From NCBI RefSeq assembly GCF_018614655.1, contig NZ_JAGGOG010000011.1:1-64000 (forward strand): a stretch of DNA of 64,000 nt. Reading direction: 5' to 3'. This document shows, piece after piece, positions 37,979 through 47,552 of this stretch (position 1 is its first letter; every line of letters starts with the position of its first letter). The DNA is from Pseudomonas fluorescens (lineage in GTDB: Bacteria > Pseudomonadota > Gammaproteobacteria > Pseudomonadales > Pseudomonadaceae). Below the pieces are notes generated by a model. It saw only the letters and a list, made by a program, of their open reading frames with translations, was not told the origin of the DNA and ran no database searches. Made by a program: the position numbers and the translations under genes.

Positions 37979-39106
37979 TTACAGCGCTTTTTCAGACACG
38001 GGAGTAGCAAAACGCTGCAGCTGCATTTCCTGCAAGCGGCTCAAGGTTCGGCGAAACGGGAACTCCAGATAGCCCTCGGTATAGAGGCTTTCCAATGCCA
38101 CCTTGGCCTCGATATACAGCGGCACCTTACGGTCGTAGCACTCGTCCACCAGGGCAATGAAACGCCGGACACTGTCGTCATGCACGGATAACTCGGGCAA
38201 CTCCCGATCACCGGCATCCACGCGCAAGGCGGCGTCCTCCGTGCCACGCGCGATCCGCCCCGGACGTTTTTGGGCGCTCAGGTTGGGCACTTCTCCCAGC
38301 AATATCACCTTGAAGCGATCGCACAGCAGCATGAAGTCCATAGCCGCCAAGGGTTGTTCACACAGATCACAGTAGCGGCACCACAGCACCGTATCGCTGG
38401 ACCGCACGGCAACGACGCAGCGATAGCCAACGACGACCGGAGCGCTGCTGACGGCCTGCCCATTGCTCAGTTGCCCGAACACCTCGGCCAGCGCCTGGGG
38501 CTGGTCGACCCAGTAACGCTGTACCCCAACGCCTGGATGCAGACGGTGATCCTCCCCGCCGTCGACCGCCACCACTTGCATATGCCGTTTGATTGCCTCA
38601 ATGCCCGGCAGGAACCGGTCGCGATTGAAGCCATCGGCATACAACTGGTCCGGTGGCTGATTGGAGGTGCAAACCATCACCACCCCTTCCTCGAACATCA
38701 CCTGGAACAGCCGACCAAGGATGATGGCGTCGCCGATGTCGTTGACGAACAACTCGTCGAAACACAACACCCGCACTTCCTGGCTCAGCTCTCGGGCCAG
38801 GGCCTGCAACGGATCGTGAGTGCCCGTCAATTGGAACGAGCGCTGATGCACCCAACCCATGAAGTGATGAAAGTGCTGGCGCCGCGCCGGCACCCGCAGC
38901 GTCTCGTAGAACTGATCCATCAACCAGGTTTTGCCACGGCCGACCGGCCCCCACAGATACACCCCGGTGACCGGCGTGCGGCCTTGGTGCAAGGCTTCAT
39001 GGCACTGTTGAAGGGCCTGCACCGCCCGCCTTTGAGCGTCATCGGCGATGAAGCCGTTCTGGGTGATGGCGTGTTGGTACGCGGAGAGTGGCGAGTCGAA
39101 AGTCAT
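37979..39106 (-). CDS. ZapE/AFG1-family ATPase
   Basis: 375 residues. A P-loop ATPase of the AFG1/ZapE family: Walker A WGPVGRGKTWLMD and Walker B VLCFDELFVNDIGDA, followed by the family's TSNQPPDQLYADGFNRDRFLPGI block. ZapE associates with the E. coli divisome; AFG1 acts on mitochondrial membrane proteins. Pseudomonads usually have another zapE near the ribosomal rplM-rpsI genes, so this may be a paralogue. I start at MTFDSPLSAY (39106); the in-frame extension upstream is REPIN sequence and not credible. Confidence 0.87.
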   Translation of the reverse strand: MTFDSPLSAYQHAITQNGFIADDAQRRAVQALQQCHEALHQGRTPVTGVYLWGPVGRGKTWLMDQFYETLRVPARRQHFHHFMGWVHQRSFQLTGTHDPLQALARELSQEVRVLCFDELFVNDIGDAIILGRLFQVMFEEGVVMVCTSNQPPDQLYADGFNRDRFLPGIEAIKRHMQVVAVDGGEDHRLHPGVGVQRYWVDQPQALAEVFGQLSNGQAVSSAPVVVGYRCVVAVRSSDTVLWCRYCDLCEQPLAAMDFMLLCDRFKVILLGEVPNLSAQKRPGRIARGTEDAALRVDAGDRELPELSVHDDSVRRFIALVDECYDRKVPLYIEAKVALESLYTEGYLEFPFRRTLSRLQEMQLQRFATPVSEKAL

Positions 39107-39136
39107 ACGAGGCAGTATGCCATGACCTTGCGCTCC

Positions 39137-39255
39137 TGTAGCCGCTGTCGAGGTACGAGGCTGCGATGCGTGTCCGCAGGACCGCCGCCCTGGGGCCGCT
39201 ACGGTCGAGCGCGACCCCGGTCCCATCGCAGCCTCGTACCTCGGCAGCGGCTACA
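39137..39255. repeat. REPIN (TGTAGCC family)
   Basis: The left arm TGTAGCCGCTGTCGAGGTAC is inverted at the right end as GTACCTCGGCAGCGGCTACA, with an imperfectly paired central part of about 55 bp. It lies between the ZapE-like gene and a downstream-oriented NTF2-like gene. Confidence 0.88.
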
Positions 39256-39259
39256 CCGC

Positions 39260-39601
39260 TTACAGGGAAATATCCAGCCGGGAAATCTTCCCGGCCTCGT
39301 TCAGCCGAAAGGTGTAGCGCAACTCCAGGGGGCTGCCCGGAAAGCTGCCGGTTATCAGGTTGCTGACCAGCACCTTGCCGGCACGGTGCTGGACGTTCAG
39401 CACCTCGACCTTCGGCTGGTAACGACGCCCCGTGTCTTCCATCCAGCGGGCGATGGCGGCCGTACCGACCTGGTGCTCACCTTCATCGAACACATTGGCA
39501 TCTTCGGCGAAACAGTGAGTCACAGCCGAGGTATCTCTGGCGTTGGCCGCCGCGATGTAAGCCACAATCGCCGGCGCCAGTTCAGGGGTGGGTTGGGACA
39601 T
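39260..39601 (-). CDS. NTF2-like / SnoaL-like protein
   Basis: 113 residues of the NTF2 fold (SnoaL-like, DUF4440-type): IVAYIAAANARDTSAVTHCFAEDANVFDEGE then a beta-rich C-terminus. Such proteins are often small-molecule isomerases or binding proteins; none of the catalytic residues points to a particular reaction. A WYL regulator lies upstream on the same strand. Stop is 5 bp after a REPIN on the plus-strand map. Confidence 0.8.
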   Translation of the reverse strand: MSQPTPELAPAIVAYIAAANARDTSAVTHCFAEDANVFDEGEHQVGTAAIARWMEDTGRRYQPKVEVLNVQHRAGKVLVSNLITGSFPGSPLELRYTFRLNEAGKISRLDISL

Positions 39602-39653
39602 GCTGGCAACTCCTTGTTGGTGATTTCTGGAGTCATCCTAAAACAGTGTTGTG

Positions 39654-40370
39654 TCAGTTCTTGTCAGGAGTGAAAGGCCCGGATTCGTTCTGCTCCATCA
39701 ACTTGCGCCAAGCACGTAACCAGTCACTGCGCCGCCCCGGATAACGCTCGCCCTGGGCAGTCGCGGCGGCAATCCGATCGGTGCGAAAGGTGCGATAGGC
39801 GCCGCGTAATTCGCACCAGGCCACGATCACCCGCGCTTCATTGAGAAAGCCCAGGGCCAGGGGCCAGATCAGGCGTTGGCTCGGGGTTTGGCTGGCGTCG
39901 GCATAATCGATATGCAACTTGGCCTGGCTGCGAATGGCGTCACGGAACACATTCAGGGGCACTCGGTTTTCCGGGTAACCATACCCCCGCGGGCCCGGTA
40001 GCAACGTGGGATTACGCAAGGCTTCCTGGGCGGCAGGGTCCAGTACCGCGGAGATTTTCGACAACGCATTGGCAGCGGCGTGACTCAACACCTCATCACC
40101 CCGCTGGTCGACATAACGCAAGCCCAGAACGATGGCTTCGGTCTCGTCAGCATTGAGCATCAACGGCGGCAGGAACAATCCGCTGCGCAACACATAGCCC
40201 ACCCCGGCTTCACCGAAGATCGGCGCGCCGAGGGCAGTCAATTCAGCGATATCCCGGTAGAGCGTGCGCTCTGAAACCTCCAGCTCCGCCGCCAGGATGG
40301 CCGCCGTCACCGGGCGCTTTTTGCCCCGCAAGACTTGCAACAAGGTCAGCAGACGACTGGTTCGCGACAC
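39654..40370 (-). CDS. YafY/DeoR-type WYL-domain regulator
   Basis: 238 residues from a GTG start (MSRTSRLLTLLQVLRGKKRP): an N-terminal HTH_11 (VTAAILAAELEVSERTLYRDI) and a C-terminal WYL domain. The WYL signature is represented by RLIWPLALGFLNEARVIVAWCELR. Such regulators sense nucleic acids or ligands. The GTG at 40370 is favoured because GGAG lies about 10 bases upstream and the HTH begins at once; the longer open frame upstream lacks family similarity. It may control the adjacent NTF2-like gene. Confidence 0.85.
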   Translation of the reverse strand: MSRTSRLLTLLQVLRGKKRPVTAAILAAELEVSERTLYRDIAELTALGAPIFGEAGVGYVLRSGLFLPPLMLNADETEAIVLGLRYVDQRGDEVLSHAAANALSKISAVLDPAAQEALRNPTLLPGPRGYGYPENRVPLNVFRDAIRSQAKLHIDYADASQTPSQRLIWPLALGFLNEARVIVAWCELRGAYRTFRTDRIAAATAQGERYPGRRSDWLRAWRKLMEQNESGPFTPDKN

Positions 40371-40528
40371 GTTCCTCACACTCCAAAAAGGGAAGTTCGC
40401 GCAGCTTAGCAGAGGGCCCTGCCAGAAAGTGTCAGGAGCGAATCGGCTTTTCAGGCGTCTGCTCAGGCACTGCAAAGTCTTCGGCCGCCGCAACGACCTG
40501 TGACCTTCAGAGTGGGTCCCGGACACTG

Positions 40529-41512
40529 TCACTCAAACCATTCGCGGCGCTCATCAAAGGTACGGACGATCAAATCGACTATCGCCTGCACCGCCGCCGA
40601 CGCTTCGAGCTGGGCATTCAGTGCCATCCAGACTTGCCGTTGCATGGGGGTGTCAAACAGGCCGGGCAACGGCATCAGGCTCCGATCAAACCGACTCATA
40701 TAGGCGGGTAACAAACCAATGCAGGCACTGCACCGGATCATCTCCAGCATCAGCTCGTAGGTATGCACCTGCACCACTCCGGCCCCGCGCAAGTCGATCT
40801 GCGCATTCCAGGGCGCAAACGCCTTGACCTGCCGCTCGGGCTGCCACTGCACCAACAGATAATCGGCCAACCCCTCCAGGTGCTCCGGACGAGCAGTCGC
40901 CCGGGAATAGCGCTTGGCCATATGCGGCAGGTAATCAAGGCTGGCCAGGTGTTGCGGTTCACGAATCGCAAAACCCGGACTGGTGGATGTCGCGCCAGGG
41001 TCCGACAGCCATACCACCACATCGGCATTGACCGTTTGCAGCGACTGTTGGTTGCTGTCCACAGCGATCACCTCCAACCGTACGCTGGCGTCGCGCCGCA
41101 ACAAAGCAATCAGGTCACGACTCAGGATGTCATGCAGGATCGGTGCAGCAACCGCGAGGCGCACCAACGGCTGGCTGACTACCTGCGCGATACGCTGTGG
41201 GACCAGAACCATCAACTGCGCCTGCAATTGCAGGCCTTCACGACTGAGGGTCAGCGTGCTGCCCTGGTAGGAGAACAGCGTATGCCCTACTGCATCTTCC
41301 AGTTGCGCCAGTTGCCGACGTAAAAGGGGTGCGCGGATATTCAGGTGGCGTGCCGCCTGCTTGAAGCAGCCGCAGCGCGCACTGACCAGAAAATATTCGG
41401 CCACTCGGGGTTCAACCGTGGCCACCAGGGTCGTCCATGAACGCTGATGACTCGCAGGCGAAATACGCCCTGCCAGCCCCTCGACGCCCGGGGTTTGAAA
41501 CATTGCCATCAA
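40529..41512 (-). CDS. LysR-type transcriptional regulator
   Basis: 327 residues. The HTH is displaced to about residues 35-95 (VEPRVAEYFLVSARCGCFKQAARHLNIRAPLLRRQLAQLED), after a roughly 30-residue N-terminal extension, which is unusual for LTTRs. The substrate-binding domain follows. The possible starts are clustered (MMAMFQTP). No divergent partner gene is adjacent; the next gene upstream is a 60-residue ORF on the same strand. Target unknown. Confidence 0.82.
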   Translation of the reverse strand: MMAMFQTPGVEGLAGRISPASHQRSWTTLVATVEPRVAEYFLVSARCGCFKQAARHLNIRAPLLRRQLAQLEDAVGHTLFSYQGSTLTLSREGLQLQAQLMVLVPQRIAQVVSQPLVRLAVAAPILHDILSRDLIALLRRDASVRLEVIAVDSNQQSLQTVNADVVVWLSDPGATSTSPGFAIREPQHLASLDYLPHMAKRYSRATARPEHLEGLADYLLVQWQPERQVKAFAPWNAQIDLRGAGVVQVHTYELMLEMIRCSACIGLLPAYMSRFDRSLMPLPGLFDTPMQRQVWMALNAQLEASAAVQAIVDLIVRTFDERREWFE

Positions 41513-41575
41513 TGACTTCCTGTCGTTGGTATGGGATAGAGTGAGGGCAATTGCGCCCTCACCCCCGTCTGTCTA

Positions 41576-41758
41576 TCAAGCGTGCGCCAGCTCCGCGTCC
41601 AGGTTGCCCAAGCGCAACGCATAACCGATACCCTGGTTGGCGCTGAGCAGTTGTACGACAAAATTCTGTTCGGAACGGTTGACCCGCAAGCCGGCCTCTT
41701 GCAGGACTTCGGTCAGGCTGTCGGCGCAAACATTGGTGATCAATGCAGGGATGGTCAT
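41576..41758 (-). CDS. Small conserved hypothetical protein
   Basis: 60 residues: MTIPALITNVCADSLTEVLQ then EAGLRVNRSEQNFVVQLLSA, ending LGNLDAELAHA. A small soluble alpha/beta protein of unknown role. AAGGAAAG about 8 bases before the ATG at 41758 supports this start over longer ones. Confidence 0.55.
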   Translation of the reverse strand: MTIPALITNVCADSLTEVLQEAGLRVNRSEQNFVVQLLSANQGIGYALRLGNLDAELAHA

Positions 41759-41887
41759 CGTGAATGCTTTCCTTGTCATGGGCTGAACGATGGCCACCTT
41801 GGGTTATCCCAAGGCAGACCTTCATAGGCTAGCCGGAATTTTCCGGTCTGCTCGACCGGGCTAAAAAATTGACAAGGTTTAATCAGA

Positions 41888-41917
41888 AACGGCCCGTTTC
41901 GTGAAAAACGGGCCGTT
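41888..41917 (-). terminator. Terminator of pepN
   Basis: AACGGCCCGTTT and its complement AAACGGGCCGTT around a short loop, 12 bp beyond the pepN stop on the minus strand, followed there by TTTCTGATT. An intrinsic terminator with a strong stem. Confidence 0.82.
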
Positions 41918-41928
41918 CGATGGGGACG

Positions 41929-44586
41929 TTAAGCGAGGCTTTTACTGACCACTTCAAACACATCGCTGGACAGGTCGCCGGAAGCGCGAATCCGCTCCAG
42001 TTCGGCCTTCATCAGCGCCTGACGGGCGCTGTCGTATTTACGCCAGCGGGTCAGCGGCGCCAACTGCCGCGAGGCAATCTGCGGATTGAAGGCATTCAAC
42101 TCGATCACCAGGTCTGCCAGGAAGCGATAGCCTGAACCATCTGCCGCATGGAAGTTGATCAGGTTCTGTCCGGCAAACGCGCCCACCAGCGCGCGAACCT
42201 TGTTCGGGTTCTTGATGTTGAACGCCGGGTGCTGCATCAGCGCCTTGACCCGCTCCAGCGCGCCCGGCAAACCGCTGCCGGCCTGGACGCTGAACCATTG
42301 GTCCATGACCAGCGGGTTGTCCTTGAAGTTTTCGGCAAACACCGCCAGCGCCTTGGCCTTCTCAACTTCGAACGGCGAGTTGACCAACACCGCCAGCGCC
42401 GTCAGGCGTTCGGTCATGTTGTCGCAAGCGTCGAACTGTTCCAGGGTCGCTGCCAGTACTTCGGGCTTGCCGCTGAGCATCAGGTACGACAAGGCGATGT
42501 TCTGCAGCGCGCGCCGGGCGAAATGTTCGGCAGCCGCCACGTAAGGCGTTTTCTTGGACAGATCGCGATTGGCCTGGTAACGCAACCACAAGCCTTCGAA
42601 CAGGCTGTCGGCCAACTGCTTGCGGGCAAATTCACGGGCGGCGTGGATGGCGTCGACGTCAGCCACTTCGCTGATTTCAGCTAGGTAGGCTTCGCTCGGC
42701 AGTGACAGCATCTCGGCGACCATCGCCTGGTCTAGGCTTTCGTCGCTCAGCACGCTACGCAACGCGGTGATCAGGCGTTGATCCAGCACCAGCGTCTTGC
42801 CTTGTTGATGTTGGCCGATCAGTTCCTGCAGCACCTGCACCGACAATTGCTGGCCGGCGTCCCAGCGATTGAAACCGTCGCTGTCGTGCTGCATGAGGAA
42901 CATCAACTGATCGCGGCTGTAGGGGAAGCTCAGCTTCACCGGCGCCGAGAAGCCACGCAGCAGCGAAGGTAATGGTTGTTCAGCGATATCAACGAAGGTA
43001 AAGGTCTGCTCGGCTTCGATCACCGAAATCACTCGGGACGTAGCGCCCGCCTTCGTTTCACCCGCCAGACGCAGGGCAATAGCGGCGCCTTTGCTGTCCA
43101 GCAGACCCAGCTCCACCGGAATCACGAACGGCAGTTTTTCGACCTTGTCCGGGGTTTCCGGGCAGCTTTGACGGAAGGTCAAGCTGTAGGTTTTTGCCGC
43201 AGAGTCGTAGGACTCGCTGACCGCCAAGCGTGGGGTGCCCGCCTGGCTGTACCAGCGCTTGAACTGGGTCAGGTCGGCACCATTCGCGTCTTCCATGGCC
43301 TTGATGAAGTCGTCGCAGGTCACGGCCTGGCCGTCATGGCGTTCGAAGTACAGGTCGCTGCCTTTGCGGAAGCCTTCGGCGCCGAGCAAGGTATGGATCA
43401 TGCCAACCACTTCCGAGCCCTTTTCATACACGGTCAGGGTGTAGAAGTTGGAGATCTCGATAAAGCTGTCCGGGCGCACAGCGTGAGCCATGGGGCCGGC
43501 GTCTTCGGCGAATTGATGGGTACGCAGGTAGGCCACGTCCTGGATACGCTTGACCGTGGCCGAGTTCATGTCGGCAGAGAAGCCCGAATCACGGAACACG
43601 GTGAAGCCTTCCTTGAGCGACAGCTGGAACCAGTCACGGCAGGTCACGCGGTTGCCCGACCAGTTGTGGAAATATTCGTGGGCAACGATCGCCTCGACCC
43701 GCTGATGCGCGGCGTCGGTGGCGGTTTCGGCGCGGGCCAGCACGGCGCTGGAGTTGAAGATATTGAGGCCTTTGTTCTCCATCGCACCCATGTTGAAGTC
43801 ATTGACCGCAACGATCATGAAGATGTCCAGGTCGTACTCGCGGCCATAGACTTCTTCGTCCCAGCGCATGGACTTCTTCAGGCTGGTCATGGCGTGCTGG
43901 CACTTGTCGATGTTCTCTGGCTCGACGTAGATACGCAGCGCCACGGTGCGCTCGGTCATGGTGGTGAAGGTGTCTTCGACACACCACAGGTCACCCGCTA
44001 CCAGCGCGAACAGGTAAGCCGGTTTCATGAACGGGTCTTCCCAGGTCGCCCAGTGCCGGCCGTCTTCGCCAGGACCAGACGAAATCGGGTTGCCGTTGGA
44101 CAGCAAGACCGGGTAGCGATGTTGCTCGGCGATCACCGTGGTGGTGAACTTGCCCATCACGTCCGGACGGTCGAGGTAATAGGTGATCTTGCGGAAACCT
44201 TCGGCCTCGCACTGGGTGCAGAACATGCCGCCGGATTTGTACAAGCCTTCAAGGGCGGTGTTGGTTTCCGGGTGAATCCTGACGCTGGTGTCGAGCGTAA
44301 AGCTGTCGTTCGTCGGGTGCAATGTCAGGTGGTTTTCAGTCAATTGGTAGTCAGCCGCCGTCAGTTCGCGGTCGGCCAGGCTGACCGACAGCAACTCCAA
44401 CTGCTGGCCATCCAGCACCAGTGGCGGCAAGCCGGCGCCACGCGCTGGGTTGCGGCGCATCACCAGTTGCGCATGGACCAGGCTGTGGTCCTCGAACAAC
44501 TCGAAGGTCAGGTGTGTCTCGTCGATCAGGTACTCGGGCGCCTGATAGTCCTTAAGGTAAATCATCTTCGGTTGTTCGGTGCGCAT
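41929..44586 (-). CDS. pepN: Aminopeptidase N
   Basis: 885 residues, an M1-family zinc aminopeptidase that trims N-terminal residues of peptides in the cytoplasm. The GAMEN exopeptidase motif is at 267-271; the zinc site HEYFH at 303-307 with the third ligand Glu326 (LKEGF). The length matches E. coli PepN (870). The ATG at 44586 is preceded by AAGGA at 8-base spacing. DUF2797 and YeaC-family genes follow upstream on the same strand, as in other pseudomonads. Confidence 0.95.
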   Translation of the reverse strand: MRTEQPKMIYLKDYQAPEYLIDETHLTFELFEDHSLVHAQLVMRRNPARGAGLPPLVLDGQQLELLSVSLADRELTAADYQLTENHLTLHPTNDSFTLDTSVRIHPETNTALEGLYKSGGMFCTQCEAEGFRKITYYLDRPDVMGKFTTTVIAEQHRYPVLLSNGNPISSGPGEDGRHWATWEDPFMKPAYLFALVAGDLWCVEDTFTTMTERTVALRIYVEPENIDKCQHAMTSLKKSMRWDEEVYGREYDLDIFMIVAVNDFNMGAMENKGLNIFNSSAVLARAETATDAAHQRVEAIVAHEYFHNWSGNRVTCRDWFQLSLKEGFTVFRDSGFSADMNSATVKRIQDVAYLRTHQFAEDAGPMAHAVRPDSFIEISNFYTLTVYEKGSEVVGMIHTLLGAEGFRKGSDLYFERHDGQAVTCDDFIKAMEDANGADLTQFKRWYSQAGTPRLAVSESYDSAAKTYSLTFRQSCPETPDKVEKLPFVIPVELGLLDSKGAAIALRLAGETKAGATSRVISVIEAEQTFTFVDIAEQPLPSLLRGFSAPVKLSFPYSRDQLMFLMQHDSDGFNRWDAGQQLSVQVLQELIGQHQQGKTLVLDQRLITALRSVLSDESLDQAMVAEMLSLPSEAYLAEISEVADVDAIHAAREFARKQLADSLFEGLWLRYQANRDLSKKTPYVAAAEHFARRALQNIALSYLMLSGKPEVLAATLEQFDACDNMTERLTALAVLVNSPFEVEKAKALAVFAENFKDNPLVMDQWFSVQAGSGLPGALERVKALMQHPAFNIKNPNKVRALVGAFAGQNLINFHAADGSGYRFLADLVIELNAFNPQIASRQLAPLTRWRKYDSARQALMKAELERIRASGDLSSDVFEVVSKSLA

Positions 44587-44599
44587 GCGTCGAATCCTT

Positions 44600-45430
44600 C
44601 TACTGATGCACGGCGAGCTGGTAAGCCGTGTATTTACGAATATTGATAACGCCGGTGTCGAAGATCAGGTATTGGCCCTTGATCCCCATCAGCGTGCCTT
44701 CGGCAATCGGGTTCTTGTCCAGGTTGAAGCTGACGATCTTGGTCGGATATTGCTCGATCGGGTAGCGGATTTCGAGTGGTTCGATATCGGTCACCGGCTG
44801 AATGGCCTGTAGGCCAAAGCGCTCTTGCAGCCCCAGGAGTCCTTCTGCGCAGGAAGCAAACAGTTCATCGCGTACGTGCTTGAGGTCCACCGCCTGGGCA
44901 TCACCCTTGAGCAGTGCGCGCCAGTTGGTCTTGTCGGCCACCTGGCTGCGGAACAGGTCTTCGACAAAGCCCGATTGCTGGCGGGTAGAAACCCGCATGA
45001 TCGGCAAGGCCTGGCTCGCTCCCTGGTCCAGCCAGCGGGTTGGCAACTGACTGGCACGGGTGATACCGACCTTGATCCCCGACGAATTGGCCAGGTAGAC
45101 CACGTGGTCGGTCATGCAGAATTTCTCGCCCCAAGCCGGATCTCGGCAGGTGCCGGCGTCGTAATGGCAGCGTTCGGGACTCATGATGCACAGGTCACAC
45201 TGGGCCAGCTTGGTCATGCACGGGTAGCAATAACCCTGGCTGAAACTGGTCTTGGTCTTGCGGCCACAATGGGTGCAATGAATCGCACCCAGATATTCCA
45301 GGCGCACGGTAGTGCCAATCAACGGGTTGACCGGCACCTCGGTATCGCCCAGGCGAAAGGCGTATTGAACGGTCGGCTCACCCAACTGCGCCGACATCTT
45401 GCTGACTGCACCACGGCCAATCTCAATCAA
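44600..45430 (-). CDS. DUF2797 protein with Cys-rich zinc-like motif
   Basis: 276 residues of the DUF2797 family, function unknown. It contains CTHC...CYPC, then CDLC and C-H-C clusters (residues about 75-120) that look like a zinc-binding region, followed by a GIY-YIG-like stretch (VYLANSSGIKVGITR). I place the start at TTG 45430, because it forms a TTGA overlap with the yeaC stop and matches the usual family start (xIEIGRGAxSKMSA). A longer frame upstream lies inside yeaC. Confidence 0.8.
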   Translation of the reverse strand: MIEIGRGAVSKMSAQLGEPTVQYAFRLGDTEVPVNPLIGTTVRLEYLGAIHCTHCGRKTKTSFSQGYCYPCMTKLAQCDLCIMSPERCHYDAGTCRDPAWGEKFCMTDHVVYLANSSGIKVGITRASQLPTRWLDQGASQALPIMRVSTRQQSGFVEDLFRSQVADKTNWRALLKGDAQAVDLKHVRDELFASCAEGLLGLQERFGLQAIQPVTDIEPLEIRYPIEQYPTKIVSFNLDKNPIAEGTLMGIKGQYLIFDTGVINIRKYTAYQLAVHQ

Positions 45431-45687
45431 TGGATGGCATCCGACTTGAACAGGATGTTCGGCACCGGCGCCGACTTGGAGGCGCACTCCTGCGGGCCCA
45501 TGTAGCCGGTGCGCTGGTCTTCCGGCAGGTTCTGCAGTTCCCAGGCGATCACCGCTTGCAGGGACAATTCACGCTGCTCGGCGGTGAGCTTGCGGCCATC
45601 GGCCCATTTGCCGATTTCCACGGCGAGCTTGAGGCTCTCGTAGATGTCCGGGGTGATGTTTTCGATCATTTCAGCAAAAGAGGACAT
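45427..45687 (-). CDS. YeaC-family (DUF1315) protein
   Basis: 86 residues of the DUF1315 family, represented by E. coli YeaC: MSSFAEMIENITPDIYESLKLAVE and WADGRKLTAEQRE. Function unknown. The ATG at 45687 is preceded by AGGAAGAG on the minus strand. It directly precedes the DUF2797 gene with a 4-bp overlap. Confidence 0.85.
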   Translation of the reverse strand: MSSFAEMIENITPDIYESLKLAVEIGKWADGRKLTAEQRELSLQAVIAWELQNLPEDQRTGYMGPQECASKSAPVPNILFKSDAIH

Positions 45688-45714
45688 AAGGCTCTTCCTT
45701 AACAAATAGGAGAT

Positions 45715-46584
45715 TCAAAGGGTTTGTTTGCGACGGCTGTACAAGCCGCCCAGCAAGCCCGTCAGGCAACCGACCACCAGCCCGCCGACGTGTGCGGCGT
45801 TGGCGATTTCGCCGAAACCGATCATCGAGACCAGGCCCGATAGGCAAAGCAGCAGCCACACCAACATCATCACCAACACCCCGCGGGGCAGGCGATAAGC
45901 CGGGTTGGGCGAAAGCAATTGATAGATCCAGCAGTGGCCAAGCAAGCCGTACAACACGCCGGACAAGCCGCCGAACAGCCCAGGGCCACCGAAATAGTAT
46001 TGAGCGTAGTTGGACACCAGGCTGAACAGCAATGTCAGGCCCAGCAGGTTGATACTGCCCTGGCGCACCTCGATGCGCCGCCCCAGTTCCCAGTACCACA
46101 TGCCGTTCATTGCCAGGTGCAGGATGCCGAAGTGAATCAACATCGGCGTTACCAGGCGCCACCACTGCCCCGCCGCGAGACTGTCGGCCAACGAGGTGAA
46201 TTGAATGTATTCACCCACTATGCGGAACTGCAGGAAAGTCAGCCAGCTCATGGCTTGCAGGTTATCCCCCAGCATCGTCACCGCACCGACGATCACGCTG
46301 AGCAGCAGAATCAGCGCAGTGACCGGGCTATGGCGCAGTTGCTGGACAAAGCCGACACGCGTGGCCGTCGGTTGCTGTGGAATGTCCAGTTGCTGGTCTG
46401 GATCGCCCGCAGGAAAGCGTTGATACAACACGCGCACGTCGTCGCTGATGTTATCGGGCACCCACAGCACCTGCTCCCCCGCCTCTTCACTGACGCGATG
46501 GGGCACTTGCATGCGCTGCAACAACTTGACGAAACCGGCCAGGTCCACGCTCAGGGGCAGACGCAATACCGCAACGGCACTCAT
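45715..46584 (-). CDS. Rhomboid-family intramembrane serine protease
   Basis: 289 residues. A cytoplasmic N-terminal domain (1-85) as in GlpG, then six TM segments. Catalytic Ser208 in GGLSG and His265 in ANAAHVGG; the accessory HLAMN motif (His156, Asn160) is also intact. It cleaves TM substrates within the inner membrane. It overlaps the phosphoesterase gene by 4 bp. GlpG's name is not used because no glp genes are near. Confidence 0.9.
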   Translation of the reverse strand: MSAVAVLRLPLSVDLAGFVKLLQRMQVPHRVSEEAGEQVLWVPDNISDDVRVLYQRFPAGDPDQQLDIPQQPTATRVGFVQQLRHSPVTALILLLSVIVGAVTMLGDNLQAMSWLTFLQFRIVGEYIQFTSLADSLAAGQWWRLVTPMLIHFGILHLAMNGMWYWELGRRIEVRQGSINLLGLTLLFSLVSNYAQYYFGGPGLFGGLSGVLYGLLGHCWIYQLLSPNPAYRLPRGVLVMMLVWLLLCLSGLVSMIGFGEIANAAHVGGLVVGCLTGLLGGLYSRRKQTL

Positions 46585-47552
46585 GAAATCACCTCAGGAC
46601 GTTCGACATCCACCCAAACAAATTTACGTGGATCAAGGCGAGTTTCCTGGTCCAACCGATAAGCGACCAACTTGCCGTACAGCACCGCGCTGTAATCCAG
46701 ACAGGCCAGGTTCGGGCGAATCGGCGCCGGTTTGCCGCTGCGCCAGTAATGGCCGACAAACAACAGCGGCTCGTCGACGCCATAGCGCAGCAGGGAATTT
46801 TTCTCGGTGGACGACAGCGGTGTCGCGGCCACCGGCTCCGGCAGCGCATCGGGCTGAAAGACGATATCGCCGTAGGTTTTCGGGTCGTCTTCCCAGAACT
46901 TGGTGCGGAAGAACGAGCGGGTCAGGCCATCGCCACCGGTCAGCGTCAAGCCGTCCGGCAGGCGCATGTCGGTACCCCGCAACAGGCGGTCAAAGGCATT
47001 GCTGGCGAAACTGCCCGGTACGGCGGCGGCCTGCAAAAAGTGTTGATCGATACAGCCGTCCGGGAAACTCGAGCGCAGGGGTTCGATAAAGCCGTCATCC
47101 CAACAGGCGTGCACCACGCGGAAACGCCCGGCGTCGACAAACAGCGGCATGTCGTAGAACCAGCCGAGGAAGTCGTGCCAATCGGCCGGATGCTGTTCGA
47201 ACTGGGTCAGGGTCTCGTGGATCAGCCGTGCATGGCGCGGTGTGTGCTCGCGCACAAACTGCTTGCCGCTGCCGGGCGGCGCAGGCGTGCTCCAGCCCAG
47301 AGCGTTGAACTCATGGTTGCCCATGATGCACAGCGCCTGGCCGGCCACGGTCATATCGTGGACGATATGCAACGCCTCGCGAATACGCGGGCCACGGTCG
47401 ATGATATCGCCGAGGAACACCGCCATCCGCGTGGGATGGCGCCAGGTGCCGCCCTGCTTGTGGTAACCCAACCGGTCGAGCAAGTGCTCAAGGGTATGAG
47501 CGCAACCGTGCACGTCACCAATCAGGTCGTAGCTACGCGCGGGATCGAGCAT
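46581..47552 (-). CDS. ApaH/PrpA-like metallophosphoesterase
   Basis: 323 residues of the calcineurin-like phosphoesterase superfamily: GDVHG (residues 12-16), GDIIDRGP and GNHE motifs binding two metals, followed by histidines in VVHACWDD. It resembles serine/threonine phosphatases and ApaH-type diadenosine hydrolases; the substrate is unknown. It lies between nadK (1-bp overlap) and a rhomboid protease (4-bp overlap) in a conserved Pseudomonas cluster. Confidence 0.87.
   Translation of the reverse strand: MLDPARSYDLIGDVHGCAHTLEHLLDRLGYHKQGGTWRHPTRMAVFLGDIIDRGPRIREALHIVHDMTVAGQALCIMGNHEFNALGWSTPAPPGSGKQFVREHTPRHARLIHETLTQFEQHPADWHDFLGWFYDMPLFVDAGRFRVVHACWDDGFIEPLRSSFPDGCIDQHFLQAAAVPGSFASNAFDRLLRGTDMRLPDGLTLTGGDGLTRSFFRTKFWEDDPKTYGDIVFQPDALPEPVAATPLSSTEKNSLLRYGVDEPLLFVGHYWRSGKPAPIRPNLACLDYSAVLYGKLVAYRLDQETRLDPRKFVWVDVERPEVIS

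Noticed and set aside
42976..44646. A 556-codon plus-strand open frame.
   Set aside because: It is antisense to pepN, which has a full set of catalytic motifs; the frame shows His/Gln/Val-rich shadow composition.
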